Shown: positions 43,488 to 53,977 of the stretch, piece by piece
Layout: every line of letters starts with the position of its first letter
Position numbering within the stretch: the stretch's first letter is position 1
NCBI GenBank assembly: GCA_039105265.1
Contig: JAPFFF010000071.1
Coordinates: 186,001-250,000, forward strand
Reading direction: 5' to 3'
Length of the DNA stretch: 64,000 nt
From: Tritrichomonas musculus
Taxonomy: Eukaryota > Parabasalia > Tritrichomonadida > Tritrichomonadidae
The notes under the pieces: model-generated
Told to the model about the DNA's origin: nothing
What the model saw: the letters and a program-made list of their open reading frames with translations, nothing else
Database searches by the model: none
Position numbers and translations under genes: made by a program

Positions 43488-46400
43488 TCATAATTTTTTT
43501 GAAAAGAATTCATTCAATTGTCGCAAACTCACATTTTTTGTGAGTTTTATGGGTAATTTTACGTTATTCATTATTTCTGTACTTAAATATTGATGAAGAT
43601 ATCCTCCAATCATTGGAAATTGTAAATCATCCTTTACAATATTGATCTCTTTTTTGTATATTAATGCGAGTGAATTATAAGTTTGATTCAAAACATATTC
43701 AACTTTTGTTGGAAGTAAGTGTGGATATATTTTTACATTTGGCATGCCATTGCAATTAGAAATATCATAACATGATGATAAATTATTTGAAACAGCAACA
43801 TCAACATCTATTGTTAAATCCTCAATGTCAAGATTATTAAGAAATGCTTCTGTTTTTTCATATAATTTAATTTTTCCTGAAAACTTATGTTGGGTATTTA
43901 AGCAATCAATTAAAACAAATTTTATAATTTTTATATTTGAAATATCTAAATCAATATTAACATCTTCAGAAATTTGTAATGTTAAATTAGTATTTTCTGT
44001 ATCAATATATTTTGCTATTTTATCTATTTCACTGCTTTTTATTGGATGTCCATCTTTAAAACTACATGGATTGTTCTCGTATATACAGAACAAATTTGAA
44101 ATATTACAATTTACTTCTGTTGACAAAAAGATTTTATATTCATTATTATAAATTTTTGAATAGATTATTGTATTCAAATATTCAGTTGAATATGTATTTA
44201 TTGGAATATTCACATTGATGTTTTTTTCACATTTTTTGATCACAGGTAATTCAGAACAAGTATCAATATTGATATTTCCTGGAAAATCTTCAAAATATAG
44301 ATTTATAGATTTTACTTCTTTGTAGCATAGATCAATATATCCAACTTCTATAGAAGTCATTCGGTTCAAAATTGATACATTTTTATCAATTGTCAAATTA
44401 TTGATACTCAAATAATCGTCTTCATCAAATAAAAGAGTAACATCTTTTGGGCATTTGAACACTCCACTTAAAACAACCAATTTATTTATTGATTGTATTT
44501 GTAAAACTATATTTGGATGATTATCAAAAAATGATTTCAATGTTTCATCTGTAAAAGAGACATTCTCAGCCAAATGGAATATAATTACATTATTATAATT
44601 TCCATCAAAATAATTTGGGAAAATATTTAAATCTTCTGTTGAAATTGAATTCATTATGCGACATTTAGAAATGCAGGAAGTCGGATTTTCCTGGTATATA
44701 CAGAATTCATTCTTTTGAGGGAATTCTGTTATACGAGTTAAACAATAAATTTTATTTTGATAAATTTTGAATTCAAATTTATTCTCCGGGTCGTATTTGT
44801 TTAATAAATTTAATTTTGGGTCCCCGTTTGAAACCAATTCCAAATATTCAACTTGATGAATGGGATTATCTTCTATTTGAACATCAATTTGAGGATAACT
44901 TATTATGTTTTCAAATGACATAACACCTGCCATTTCATTTTCCCAATTAACTATTGTTGTAATATAAAGTTCAGTTAAATTAAATTTTCCAATAAAAACA
45001 ATTTTCATTCCAGGAGGAATTACAATTTCTCCTTTTATGTGTTTCATTGAAGAACATAAAAATATAACAGTTAAATTTTCAATATCATGGCCAAAATTTG
45101 GATATAAAAAGTTTAGATCTTCTTGAACATTAATACGGATCGATTTGTTCGATTTATCAGCCAAAATCATGAAATTATTGAATTCCGGGTATTTTAATTG
45201 TATACCTTCACTATTTTTGCAATTAATATCATTACTCTGATAAAAACAAAAACTGTTTTCATTAAAGTTTTTTTTGTTGTCATTATATTGATTATCAACA
45301 AATATTGAATCAAATTTATAAGTAAATTTTTCTGGTAAATCAAACAGTATTGAAGCTTTAGATATATCCATATATCCTTTAAAATTAATATCAGTATTTC
45401 CATATAAAAATATGCTTCCAGATATATAATAGTATTCTAAATGGTCACCAGTGGATTTGATTGATAATAAATTAAATATTTCATCTTCTTGAGCCAATGG
45501 TATAACATTATTACTTGTTGTTTCAAATGCAGATATTATTTTATAATATCCAGAATATTTAACCGCAATTCTGATTTGAAGTTTCTGAATAAATGTCTTT
45601 ATTTTTTGAATTTTTGATTTCAGGCCAGTTATATATGTTACATTTTTTCTATCATATACAAATTGAGTATACATATTTGAATTAAATTTTTTGTAACTTA
45701 AACCTAAATATGAGTATTCATCATGAATATAGCCAATAGCTGGAACAGAAATAAGAGAAAAATCATTTTTTCCATATAATGATTTTTCACAATGCTTTTC
45801 TTGATCATTTTTACAGACTGCATATATATGATATCTCCATTCAGGTATAGTATGAATCAAAAACCTATGATTGGAATTATTATAAAAATATTCCCATTTT
45901 TCCTCATTATTTCTTTTCCAATTAACTCTCAATGCTCTACAACGAGGGCAATTAATTAATAAATCTTTATTATTTCCATAAATTGTTAAAATGTAATTAT
46001 TTTTTGGAAATTCAATTTCACTTTGAATTATTATTAAATGAGGAACTGCTTGATTAGAATTATTTGATTCAAATGAGTAACCTAGCAATCTCCAATTTTG
46101 AACAACATCATTTTTTTGTGGATATGTATATTGAGTAATATTAATGTCACAATAAAAAGACAATGACTCAATTTTTTCAACATCATCATCTTTTGCTATA
46201 CATGCATTATGTATGAAAAAATATCCATTTGAAACAATTTGATCATTAAAATCACATATTTCATCTGAACTTATAGATGATAAAAATACGTCAACAACTT
46301 GAATTGAAAAAATCTCTGAACTATCCTCAATATAACGAAAAGGAATAGGATAATAATAAATAGAGCCATTTCCTGTATAATATAGTTTGATTTCTTCTTT

Positions 46401-49079
46401 TGAAATTTTCATAGAGTAAAGATCATCATCTATTTTTTTGTATGAGCAAATTGGCTTCAAATTTTTCATTATAATTAAAACAGTAATTTCATTCGCTTCT
46501 ATTTGATAAAAAGATTTAATATCAAATTCGAATTCAAGCTTAAAAATGCCATATCTATCTTGAGGAAATGATTTGGGACATTCAATTCTAATTGTTGATG
46601 GACTACCATTTTTAATTTTTTGAGAAAATGGAGTATTAGCTTTATAAGCAGAGGCAAAAATCAGAGTTGTTCCGGATTTAACCAAATTTATATCAAAAAT
46701 GACTGGATAACTATATGGATTAAATTGAATTTGACATTTCCATATATTTGTTTTGTTTGATTCAATAATAACAGTATTACTTTCTTTTGAAAAAAACGAG
46801 TGATTTATATTATATAAATCACTTATTACCATGCAATTATATTTTAGAATATATATTCTCATTTGAAGTGAATCATCAAGCTTACAAATTTCAAAAAATT
46901 TAATGATCTTGCTGATATCTTTGATGTTATTATTTGTTATATTAATCGAAAGAATAGTTTCGGTTGAAGCTTCGTTCTTTTTAAGGATATTTATTATAAT
47001 ATATTTGTATGGTATCTTGGTTTCAAATGATAGAATTTTAACGTTCCAAATATTTTTTATATCATAAAAACAATCATTTATAATTTCACTAGAATACTGG
47101 TCATTAATTGATGTCGTGAGAACATCATAATATGATCCAATTTCATGTGTAATTAATCCAATAGAGCTATCATAAAATAAATTTGGCTTAACAGAAGCAT
47201 ATGAACATGTACGACTTATATTAGTTTGAGTTTCAAAATTGCATAATACACATGATTTAATTGAAATAAATGCTATTATTGGAGTACCTTTTTTGCTTTC
47301 AAGAGTGACTTCTTCATTTAATCCATTTTTAATCAAATGATAATTCTGTGTATCGTTGAAAATAATACCATTTGAATCAAAACATGAAAAACTAATATAT
47401 GCAGAATTTGTTATATTATTAATAAATGATATATAATTTAATTTGGTTTCTGAACCATCTGCAATTGATTGATAAGAAAATTGGAATTGGCAAATAAAAA
47501 TATCTTCAATAAGATTATATTCATAATCATAAATACTTGCAATTAAATTATAATAAGAGTTGGACTTATTTTTGTATTCAGTTCCATATCTTACATGATT
47601 AATTGTCAAAACGGCTGAATCTGGGTTTTTTTGTTCGATATTTTCATCATATGTGTACAAATTCCCTCCTTGACACCATGAATTTGGATTTTTTTTGGAC
47701 CAAAAAAGTTCATCTTTAAAAAACTTTTTGGCAGAAGTAATCACAGAATTATCCTTAATAAATGGGCTTTTTGTTTCTAAATCAAAAAGGCCAACATCAG
47801 AATTTCTCCCAAGGAGATATGGGCATGGACAAATTGTGGAGTTATGGCTTGCATTTATTTCTCTTTTGAATTTAACAGCACTCTTTATCGAAAAGTCATT
47901 TTCATTCCCGTTTACTATAGATTTCAATACCACTTCTAAACCAGTGGATATCACAATATTTAATTCTAGATCTTTACCGTGGAAATCTTTTGATGGGGGT
48001 TCTATATCGGTTTTAAAAAGTTCGTATGAAATTAATTCTGAAGATTTATATATATTAAAACTCTTGTTGTTGTGTATTTGAAATTCTTTTTGAGATTTAA
48101 TTCCAGCTCGTTGATTGAACATAAGATTTTCATTGGTATCAAATGTTATGTTTTGAACGCTGATTGATGATTTGCCATTGACAGTAACTGAATATTCACA
48201 ATCAAATATATTAAATTGAGATTTAAAAATTTCAATTGTTTCTTCATTAAGAACAATACTTTTATTTGTGTATTTTCCAGGTGGTAATATAAATTTTACA
48301 TGAGTTTCAGCCTCGGTAGCTTGGAAAAGTTGTATTTTAAGATCTGATGGATTTGTATATCTGATGTCTACGCCTGCAAATAAACCGAAAACGCCACCAA
48401 TATATGTTTCAAAAGACTTTTTATGATTGTCATCATCGTAAAACTCTAATATATTTTCCTTTGGTATCATTTGTGAAATATTTGTTCCTGCTTCAATAGG
48501 TTTGAAATTGTTATTTACAAGTCCTCTACAATATCCTGATGAATTTTGAAACACTGAACAATTTGTGTTTAAAGCATATTGCTTATATATATCATTTCCA
48601 TTATAACTTTTTATAGGCTTAAATATTCTCGAAAATTGAACTTGATTATCTGGAATGTAATCATAATTTGCAAAATGAAAATCTGAAAAAATTGAAAAAG
48701 GATCAATATCTTCATATTTAACAATTGAAATATTTCCTACTTCAGCAATTTTGTCCCCCAATTTTAAAAACTTAGGAGTTTGTGAAGTTGATAGAATTGT
48801 ATTTTTTTGTGTATTTGATGAATTTCTACAAATAATTGCAACAACTTTTTTTGAATTGTTAAAAGCAAAATAAAAGTTGTTGTTTGCCCCATGACATATT
48901 ATAGGTGAAGATAATTTGAAATTGAAATATTTAAAAAAATATGTTCCAGCATAATATATGTTTTTTTCATTTGACATAAGATGTATTTTTGAATTTCTTT
49001 TTGCTTCTTTTACGAGGTCATGGAATTCATTGGGGATTATATGAAAGATTGTTATCAAAGTTAAAAGCAATAATAGCAT
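43488..49079 (-). CDS. 5' part of a giant surface protein, truncated by transposon
   Basis: 1,863 codons from the ATG at 49,079. It starts with a clear signal peptide (MLLLLLTLITIFHIIPN), followed by a very long extracellular-type sequence rich in Asn, Ser, Ile and Tyr with scattered Cys. A motif F-C-x-Y-x(5-8)-C recurs every few hundred residues (FCFYQSNDINC, FCIYQENPTSC, FCIYENNPC) and marks a repeated beta-rich module. About 21 codons at the C-terminus (from 43,553) are read from the transposon TIR, giving PIKLTKNVSLRQ and a premature stop, so the membrane anchor is lost. The original gene continued into 41,857-39,311 and encoded roughly 2,700 residues. I recognise no named family. The present product could be secreted instead of membrane-bound. 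Confidence 0.85.
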   Translation of the reverse strand: MLLLLLTLITIFHIIPNEFHDLVKEAKRNSKIHLMSNEKNIYYAGTYFFKYFNFKLSSPIICHGANNNFYFAFNNSKKVVAIICRNSSNTQKNTILSTSQTPKFLKLGDKIAEVGNISIVKYEDIDPFSIFSDFHFANYDYIPDNQVQFSRIFKPIKSYNGNDIYKQYALNTNCSVFQNSSGYCRGLVNNNFKPIEAGTNISQMIPKENILEFYDDDNHKKSFETYIGGVFGLFAGVDIRYTNPSDLKIQLFQATEAETHVKFILPPGKYTNKSIVLNEETIEIFKSQFNIFDCEYSVTVNGKSSISVQNITFDTNENLMFNQRAGIKSQKEFQIHNNKSFNIYKSSELISYELFKTDIEPPSKDFHGKDLELNIVISTGLEVVLKSIVNGNENDFSIKSAVKFKREINASHNSTICPCPYLLGRNSDVGLFDLETKSPFIKDNSVITSAKKFFKDELFWSKKNPNSWCQGGNLYTYDENIEQKNPDSAVLTINHVRYGTEYKNKSNSYYNLIASIYDYEYNLIEDIFICQFQFSYQSIADGSETKLNYISFINNITNSAYISFSCFDSNGIIFNDTQNYHLIKNGLNEEVTLESKKGTPIIAFISIKSCVLCNFETQTNISRTCSYASVKPNLFYDSSIGLITHEIGSYYDVLTTSINDQYSSEIINDCFYDIKNIWNVKILSFETKIPYKYIIINILKKNEASTETILSINITNNNIKDISKIIKFFEICKLDDSLQMRIYILKYNCMVISDLYNINHSFFSKESNTVIIESNKTNIWKCQIQFNPYSYPVIFDINLVKSGTTLIFASAYKANTPFSQKIKNGSPSTIRIECPKSFPQDRYGIFKLEFEFDIKSFYQIEANEITVLIIMKNLKPICSYKKIDDDLYSMKISKEEIKLYYTGNGSIYYYPIPFRYIEDSSEIFSIQVVDVFLSSISSDEICDFNDQIVSNGYFFIHNACIAKDDDVEKIESLSFYCDINITQYTYPQKNDVVQNWRLLGYSFESNNSNQAVPHLIIIQSEIEFPKNNYILTIYGNNKDLLINCPRCRALRVNWKRNNEEKWEYFYNNSNHRFLIHTIPEWRYHIYAVCKNDQEKHCEKSLYGKNDFSLISVPAIGYIHDEYSYLGLSYKKFNSNMYTQFVYDRKNVTYITGLKSKIQKIKTFIQKLQIRIAVKYSGYYKIISAFETTSNNVIPLAQEDEIFNLLSIKSTGDHLEYYYISGSIFLYGNTDINFKGYMDISKASILFDLPEKFTYKFDSIFVDNQYNDNKKNFNENSFCFYQSNDINCKNSEGIQLKYPEFNNFMILADKSNKSIRINVQEDLNFLYPNFGHDIENLTVIFLCSSMKHIKGEIVIPPGMKIVFIGKFNLTELYITTIVNWENEMAGVMSFENIISYPQIDVQIEDNPIHQVEYLELVSNGDPKLNLLNKYDPENKFEFKIYQNKIYCLTRITEFPQKNEFCIYQENPTSCISKCRIMNSISTEDLNIFPNYFDGNYNNVIIFHLAENVSFTDETLKSFFDNHPNIVLQIQSINKLVVLSGVFKCPKDVTLLFDEDDYLSINNLTIDKNVSILNRMTSIEVGYIDLCYKEVKSINLYFEDFPGNINIDTCSELPVIKKCEKNINVNIPINTYSTEYLNTIIYSKIYNNEYKIFLSTEVNCNISNLFCIYENNPCSFKDGHPIKSSEIDKIAKYIDTENTNLTLQISEDVNIDLDISNIKIIKFVLIDCLNTQHKFSGKIKLYEKTEAFLNNLDIEDLTIDVDVAVSNNLSSCYDISNCNGMPNVKIYPHLLPTKVEYVLNQTYNSLALIYKKEINIVKDDLQFPMIGGYLHQYLSTEIMNNVKLPIKLTKNVSLRQLNEFFSKKL
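43516..43553 (-). repeat. Right 38-bp TIR with internal hairpin
   Basis: Exact reverse complement of 41,860-41,897. It is translated as the last residues of the upstream host gene fragment. Confidence 0.9.
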
Positions 49080-49442
49080 TGTTTCAAGCTTTTTTAAAAA
49101 ATTTTATAAATCACTTCACATCTGAGGTTAAAATTTGGTGATATGAATAAGATAGTTTTCTTCTCAATGAAAAATTTTATCCTATTTATTGTTCATTTTC
49201 ATATGTTCAAAAAACATTTATAAAATTTGGTGATATGAATAAGATAATTTTCTTCTTAATGAAAAATTTTATCGTATCCTTTTTTATAAATGTTTTTTGA
49301 AAATTTTATAAAAAAGAAAAATAATAATGTTTTTGAACATATGAAAATGAACAATAAATAGGAGGTATTGAAATATTTTGAATTAAAAAACTATTAGGAG
49401 GTTTTCAAAAATTGAATGAATATTGAAAAAAATTATCTCATT
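49080..49442. repeat. Intergenic region with interlocked direct and inverted repeats
   Basis: A segment of about 54 bp (TAAAATTTGGTGATATGAATAAGAT and onward) occurs at 49,129-49,182 and again at 49,221-49,274. A 36-bp segment at 49,181-49,216 (TATTTATTGTTCATTTTCATATG) returns in inverted form at 49,327-49,362. The region separates two divergent genes, so it probably carries both promoters. Confidence 0.7.
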
Positions 49443-49454
49443 TCATTTTCTATA
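49443..49454 (+). promoter_or_regulatory. Inr-like TCATTTTCTATA
   Basis: The A is 11 nt before the ATG at 49,456. It matches the trichomonad initiator. Confidence 0.4.
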
Positions 49455-49455
49455 A

Positions 49456-51372
49456 ATGCACAATAATTCATCATATTTCAATGAAAAAAACTTTGAACAA
49501 AGTAAAGAACCTATTGGAAGTGGCTCATATAGTAATGTATATTTATTCACCGAGAAAAACACAGAAAAGAAAAAAAAATATGCTGGAAAAGTTTTAAAAT
49601 CAGATATTATATCAGTCATGCCTAGATCCATTGAAAGAGAAATAGCTATATTAGAAAAAATAAAACATCCAGCGATTGTTGGGTATTATGGAATGATGTA
49701 CAAAAATGACCAAGTTTTCATGATGACTGAATATATTGAAAATATATCACTTTTTATCAAAAAAGATCCTGTTTCTAAAAAAAGAGAAGTTGTCGATTTA
49801 TCAGAAAAAAATAAAAAAATTATTTTAATAGGAATCAGCAGAGGTATGAAATACCTTCATGATCATGGAATAATGCATAGAGATTTAAAATGCGAAAATA
49901 TACTTATTGATTCCGAAATGCATCCAAAGATATGTGATTTTGGATTATCTCGTTGTTTCCCAAATCCTCTATTAAATTCTGATGATGTATATGCAACAAG
50001 TTACATAGGATCAATAGCATATATGGCTCCAGAATTGCTAAGTAAAAAGGAAAGTTATAGTTGTTCGGTTGATGTTTACTCGTTTGGAATAATCGCATAT
50101 GAAATTGTATTTGGAAAAATAGCTTATCCAGAGGATTCACCAAGAAAAGATGTAATAAAAGGAGAAAGGCCAGATTTTCCACAAGATTGTAAAAATGAAA
50201 AAATGAAAGAATTGATTGTTGCCTGTTGGCAACCTGATCCAAAAAATCGTCCTTCATTTGATGAAATATTTAAGAAATTAGCATATGAAAAACAGTATTT
50301 CGATTTGGAAAAAAATGATGAAGCGGAGGTCGAAGCGTATATTGATTATTTACTAAATATCGAATATAAAGAAATATCAAATGAAAAAAAAATCGAAATC
50401 GACAATTATGAAAAAATGCATAAATACGAATTCAATATCATAAAGACATTACTGGATAGCAAATTCTTTATTAGTTATGTACAAATATCTGATATGCCGA
50501 TAATTGACTATGCATGCTCTACAGGTAATATTGATCTTGTAAAATACTTAATTAACGAAAGAGGAATAGAAGTGAACCAAAAACATTTGGAATCAGCTTG
50601 CTCATCTGGAAATCTTGAACTTGTTCGTTATCTAATTGAAAAAAGAAAATTAAATGCTGATAAAAGTCTTTTAAAACATGTTTGTTACTCTGGAAGTATT
50701 GATCTTGTGAATTATATCCTTGACACCTGCAAAATTAATTTCAAAGAAGTTAAAACTTTGTCTATTTTCGAATATGCTTGTTATTCGAAAAATTTGAAGT
50801 TTTTTAAGCATCTTTTTGCAATGATAGATGTCAATGGTGATGGTCATATTGAAGGAGAAGAGACAATACTGCACACTGCTTGCTCAGTTGGAAATCTTGA
50901 ATATGTGATCTTCTTAATTGAAGAAAAAAAAATGCCATGGGATGCTAAAGGTAAAAATAATATGACAATATTACATTGTGCATGCGGTTCAGGAAATGAA
51001 GACCTTGTTATATATTTATTCGGCAATGGCCGTCATTTTGAAATCAGTGATTTAACAACAGAGGGAGCTAATGCGCTGCATTATGCAGCACGTTCGGGAA
51101 ATAAATGGATTTTAAAATACTTGGAACCAAAGTTTACATATGATGATAAAATAAAGGAGACCAATAATGGAATGACAATTTTACATTTCGCTTGCCAATC
51201 TGGAAATTTTGAATTGGTTAAATATATTCTTAAAGATTTATTATTTCCTATAGAAAAAGTCAAAGTAAAAAATATAAATAATGAAACTGCGTTGGATATT
51301 GCAAAAAAAAATCATTTTAAAGATATTGTAAAGATAGTGAAGGACAAGCTTGAAAATCGGCCAATTTCATGA
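49456..51372 (+). CDS. TKL-type protein kinase with ankyrin repeats
   Basis: 638 residues. Kinase domain at about 15-285: GSGSYSNV glycine loop, YAGKVL lysine, SIEREI glutamate, MHRDLKCEN, CDFGLSR, YMAPEL and a C-lobe ending WQPDPKNRPSFDEI. All catalytic residues are present. Residues about 285-345 form a charged linker. From about 345 to 630 there are eight to nine ankyrin repeats, beginning DYACSTGNIDLVKYLI and ending ETALDIAKKNHFKDIVKIV. It should be an active Ser/Thr kinase whose ankyrin part selects partners. Its last codons and 3' flank recur downstream as a 35-bp direct repeat at the edge of a decayed LRR gene. Confidence 0.9.
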   Translation: MHNNSSYFNEKNFEQSKEPIGSGSYSNVYLFTEKNTEKKKKYAGKVLKSDIISVMPRSIEREIAILEKIKHPAIVGYYGMMYKNDQVFMMTEYIENISLFIKKDPVSKKREVVDLSEKNKKIILIGISRGMKYLHDHGIMHRDLKCENILIDSEMHPKICDFGLSRCFPNPLLNSDDVYATSYIGSIAYMAPELLSKKESYSCSVDVYSFGIIAYEIVFGKIAYPEDSPRKDVIKGERPDFPQDCKNEKMKELIVACWQPDPKNRPSFDEIFKKLAYEKQYFDLEKNDEAEVEAYIDYLLNIEYKEISNEKKIEIDNYEKMHKYEFNIIKTLLDSKFFISYVQISDMPIIDYACSTGNIDLVKYLINERGIEVNQKHLESACSSGNLELVRYLIEKRKLNADKSLLKHVCYSGSIDLVNYILDTCKINFKEVKTLSIFEYACYSKNLKFFKHLFAMIDVNGDGHIEGEETILHTACSVGNLEYVIFLIEEKKMPWDAKGKNNMTILHCACGSGNEDLVIYLFGNGRHFEISDLTTEGANALHYAARSGNKWILKYLEPKFTYDDKIKETNNGMTILHFACQSGNFELVKYILKDLLFPIEKVKVKNINNETALDIAKKNHFKDIVKIVKDKLENRPIS

Positions 51373-51600
51373 TATTTGAATAAATATTTATTCAAATAGA
51401 AATAAACAATTTGTATTAATAAATAAAAAAATGATATCTTAAGTTTCTTTATAAAATATTCAACTTATTGAACTTCTGCTGATTGAAGTTGATTGCATGC
51501 TGATTGAAAGCTTGAAAATCGGCCAATTTCATGATATTTGAAAATCGGCCAATTTCATGATCTTTTCAAAAATTATAATCAAGTTCAATCAGCAGAAGAA
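51346..51600. repeat. 35-bp direct, 26-bp tandem and 15-bp inverted repeats at a gene junction
   Basis: AAGCTTGAAAATCGGCCAAT and onward occurs at 51,346-51,380 (end of the kinase gene) and 51,508-51,542. A 26-bp shift repeats the core again at 51,538. CTTCTGCTGATTGAA (51,473-51,487) is the inverse of 51,585-51,599. The pattern looks like replication slippage or template switching. Confidence 0.85.
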
Positions 51601-53794
51601 TTCGATGAACTTAAATATTTATTAGGTTTTGCATGCAGGAATTACAACGTTGAATTAATTAAAATTTTTCTGAGTGAAGCCATCGAAAATGATTCGAAAG
51701 ATTTTACGTTCAAAATCGACAAAACGAATCAAACCGCGTCACTTTTTAAAGTTAACAACCGCAATACTGGTGAACTTATCATCCCACGGACAGTTCAACA
51801 TGAATCCAAAGATTACTTAATTACGAGCATTATCGGGATAAATAATAGAGTAAAAACACTTAAGTTTGCAGAGAACTCATCAGTCAAAACAATATATGAA
51901 TGCGCATTTTACGGACCAGATACTGAGGAAATTTATTTTCCAGCCAGCTTGAAAGAATTGAAAGAAGGATGGTGTGAGACTACGGAATATTTGACTAAAA
52001 TAGAAATTCCTCCATCGAACGATCAATTTGTATTCAAAGAAGACAAATACTTGCTTGGCAAAAGTAACGAGAACAACGATGAATTTGACATTCTTCTATT
52101 TGCACGTCGTGACATTGAAGAAATTTCAATTCCACCGAATGTTACAAAAATATGCAAATTTGCATTTTCCAGTTGTCAAAATCTGAAGAAAGTTGAAATT
52201 CCACAAGATTCAAATTTGCAAACAATCGAAGAATCCGCGTTTTCAGATTCAAAAATTGAAGAAATTTTTATCCCAGCAAGTTTGAAAGAATTGAAAGAAG
52301 AATGATGTGAAAATACAAAACATTTGACAAAAATAAAAATTTCACCATCGAACGATCATTTTGTATTCAAAGAAGACAAATACTTACTTGGCAAAAGTGA
52401 CGAGAACAACGAAGAATTTGACATTCTTCTATTTGCAAGTCGTGATATTAAAGAAATTTCAATTCCATCAAATGCTAAGAAAATATGTGAATATGCATTT
52501 GAAAATTGCAATTATCTGACAACTGTTGAAATCAAAGCAGATTCTAATTTACGCGAAATTGGAACAGATGTATTTTCTTTATTAAAAATTAAAAAAATTT
52601 TTATACCACCAAAAGTTACAAAAATATGTGAGAGTGCATTTGTCTTTTGTTCACTTCTGACAAAAGTTGTAATTCCACATAATTCTAATTTGCAAACAAT
52701 TGAAGAAAGTGCATTTTCATATTCAAACATCAAAGAACTTTATTTTCCAGCCAGTTTAAAAGAATTGAAAGATGGATGGTGCTCTAATACAAGCATTTTG
52801 ATGAAAATTGTGATTTCACCATTGAATAGTCATTTCAAATTCATAGATAACAAATACTTACTGGGGAAAAGTGATGAAAATACAGACGAATTTGACATTC
52901 TTCTATTTGCAAGTCGTGAAATTGAAGAAATCTCTATTCCATCAAATGCTAAGAAAATATGTGAATATGCATTTGAAAATTGCAATTATCTGACAACAGT
53001 TGAAATCAAAGCAGATTCTAATTTACATACGATTGGAGAAGAAGCTTTTTCATGCTCATCAATTAAAGAAATATTTGTTCCTTCAAAAGTTTCCAAAATA
53101 GGTAAATCTGCATTTAGCGAATGCCAAAATCTCACAAAAGTTGAAATTGCAAATAATTGTAAATTACAAACAATTGAAACTTATACATTTAATAATTGCA
53201 ATAATCTGAGGAAAATTGAAATTCCACAAAATTCCAATTTACAAGCAATTGAAGAGTCGGCATTTGAGTCTTCAGGAATTGAAGAACTTTATTTTCAATC
53301 CAGTTTGAAAGAATTGAAAAAAGGATGGTGCAATGACACAAGAAAATTAGCTAAAATTATAGTTTCACCATTGAATAGTCATTTCAAATTCATAGATAAC
53401 AAATACTTACTGGGAAAATACAGACGAATTTGACATTCTTCTATTTGCTAGTCGTGACATCAAAGAAATTTCACTTCCACAAAAAGTTATAAAAATATTC
53501 CACTCTGCATTTTCCAATTGCAGAAATCTGAAAAAAGTCGATATTCTGGCTAATTCCAGTTTACAAACAATTGAATATGATGCTTTTTCATATACAGATA
53601 TCAAAGACATTTTTGTTCCACCAAAAGTTTCAAAAATAAGTGAATATGCATTTTGCCAGTGCAATTTTCAAATAGTTGAAATTTCAGAAGAATCGGAACT
53701 AAACTCATTGTCATATTTTCCTGAATGTCCAAATAATATAATTATGATTCCATCATCATTAAAAACAAGATTCATTCAAAAGGAAGCAGTTTGA
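51538..53794 (+). pseudogene. Ankyrin-head LRR_5 gene with a nonsense codon and an 11-bp deletion
   Basis: The frame lacks an ATG and starts inside the duplicated tail of the kinase gene. It opens with an ankyrin-type head (DELKYLLGFACRNYNVELIKIFL) and KDFTFKIDKTNQTASLF, then LRR_5 repeats with the landmarks LKELKEGWC and DILLFARRDIEEISIP shared with the intact gene at 26.7 kb. At 52,303 the TGG of a GWC landmark has become TGA; the same frame then runs on to about 53,420. There CTGGGGAAAAGTGATGAAAATAC has shortened to CTGGGAAAATAC, an 11-bp loss between short repeats that shifts the frame. LRR sequence resumes and ends at the TGA at 53,792-53,794. Confidence 0.8.
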
Positions 53795-53977
53795 ATTCTT
53801 TAACAAGCTCAAATAAACTAAATAATTATACTTTTTTAATGATGATGGAATCTGATTTAAACTTTTCAATCTGATTTATGATTGGTTTAAAAAATAAGTC
53901 ATGTAATTTCTCTTGCTCTGTTAAATCGAATATGCTTTGCGAATCTGTTCTGTTTGAGCATGTAGATCAAAAGAACC

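Larger units (their letters stand above)
41860..43553. mobile_element. Tc1/mariner-like non-autonomous transposon inside a host gene
   Basis: 1,694 bp with 38-bp perfect terminal inverted repeats (41,860-41,897 and 43,516-43,553) starting CCCATAAAACTCAC. TA dinucleotides stand on both sides (41,858-41,859 and 43,554-43,555), the target duplication of the Tc1/mariner superfamily. No transposase frame is visible in the AT-rich interior, so it needs an enzyme in trans. The interior contains two GGCGCCAAATTTGA phrases at about 42,580-42,620. Removing the element and one TA rejoins the flanking gene in frame, which confirms the boundaries. Confidence 0.85.

Noticed and set aside
45194-48081. Small frames inside the giant surface gene
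   Set aside because: Shadows in other frames without initiator or domain.
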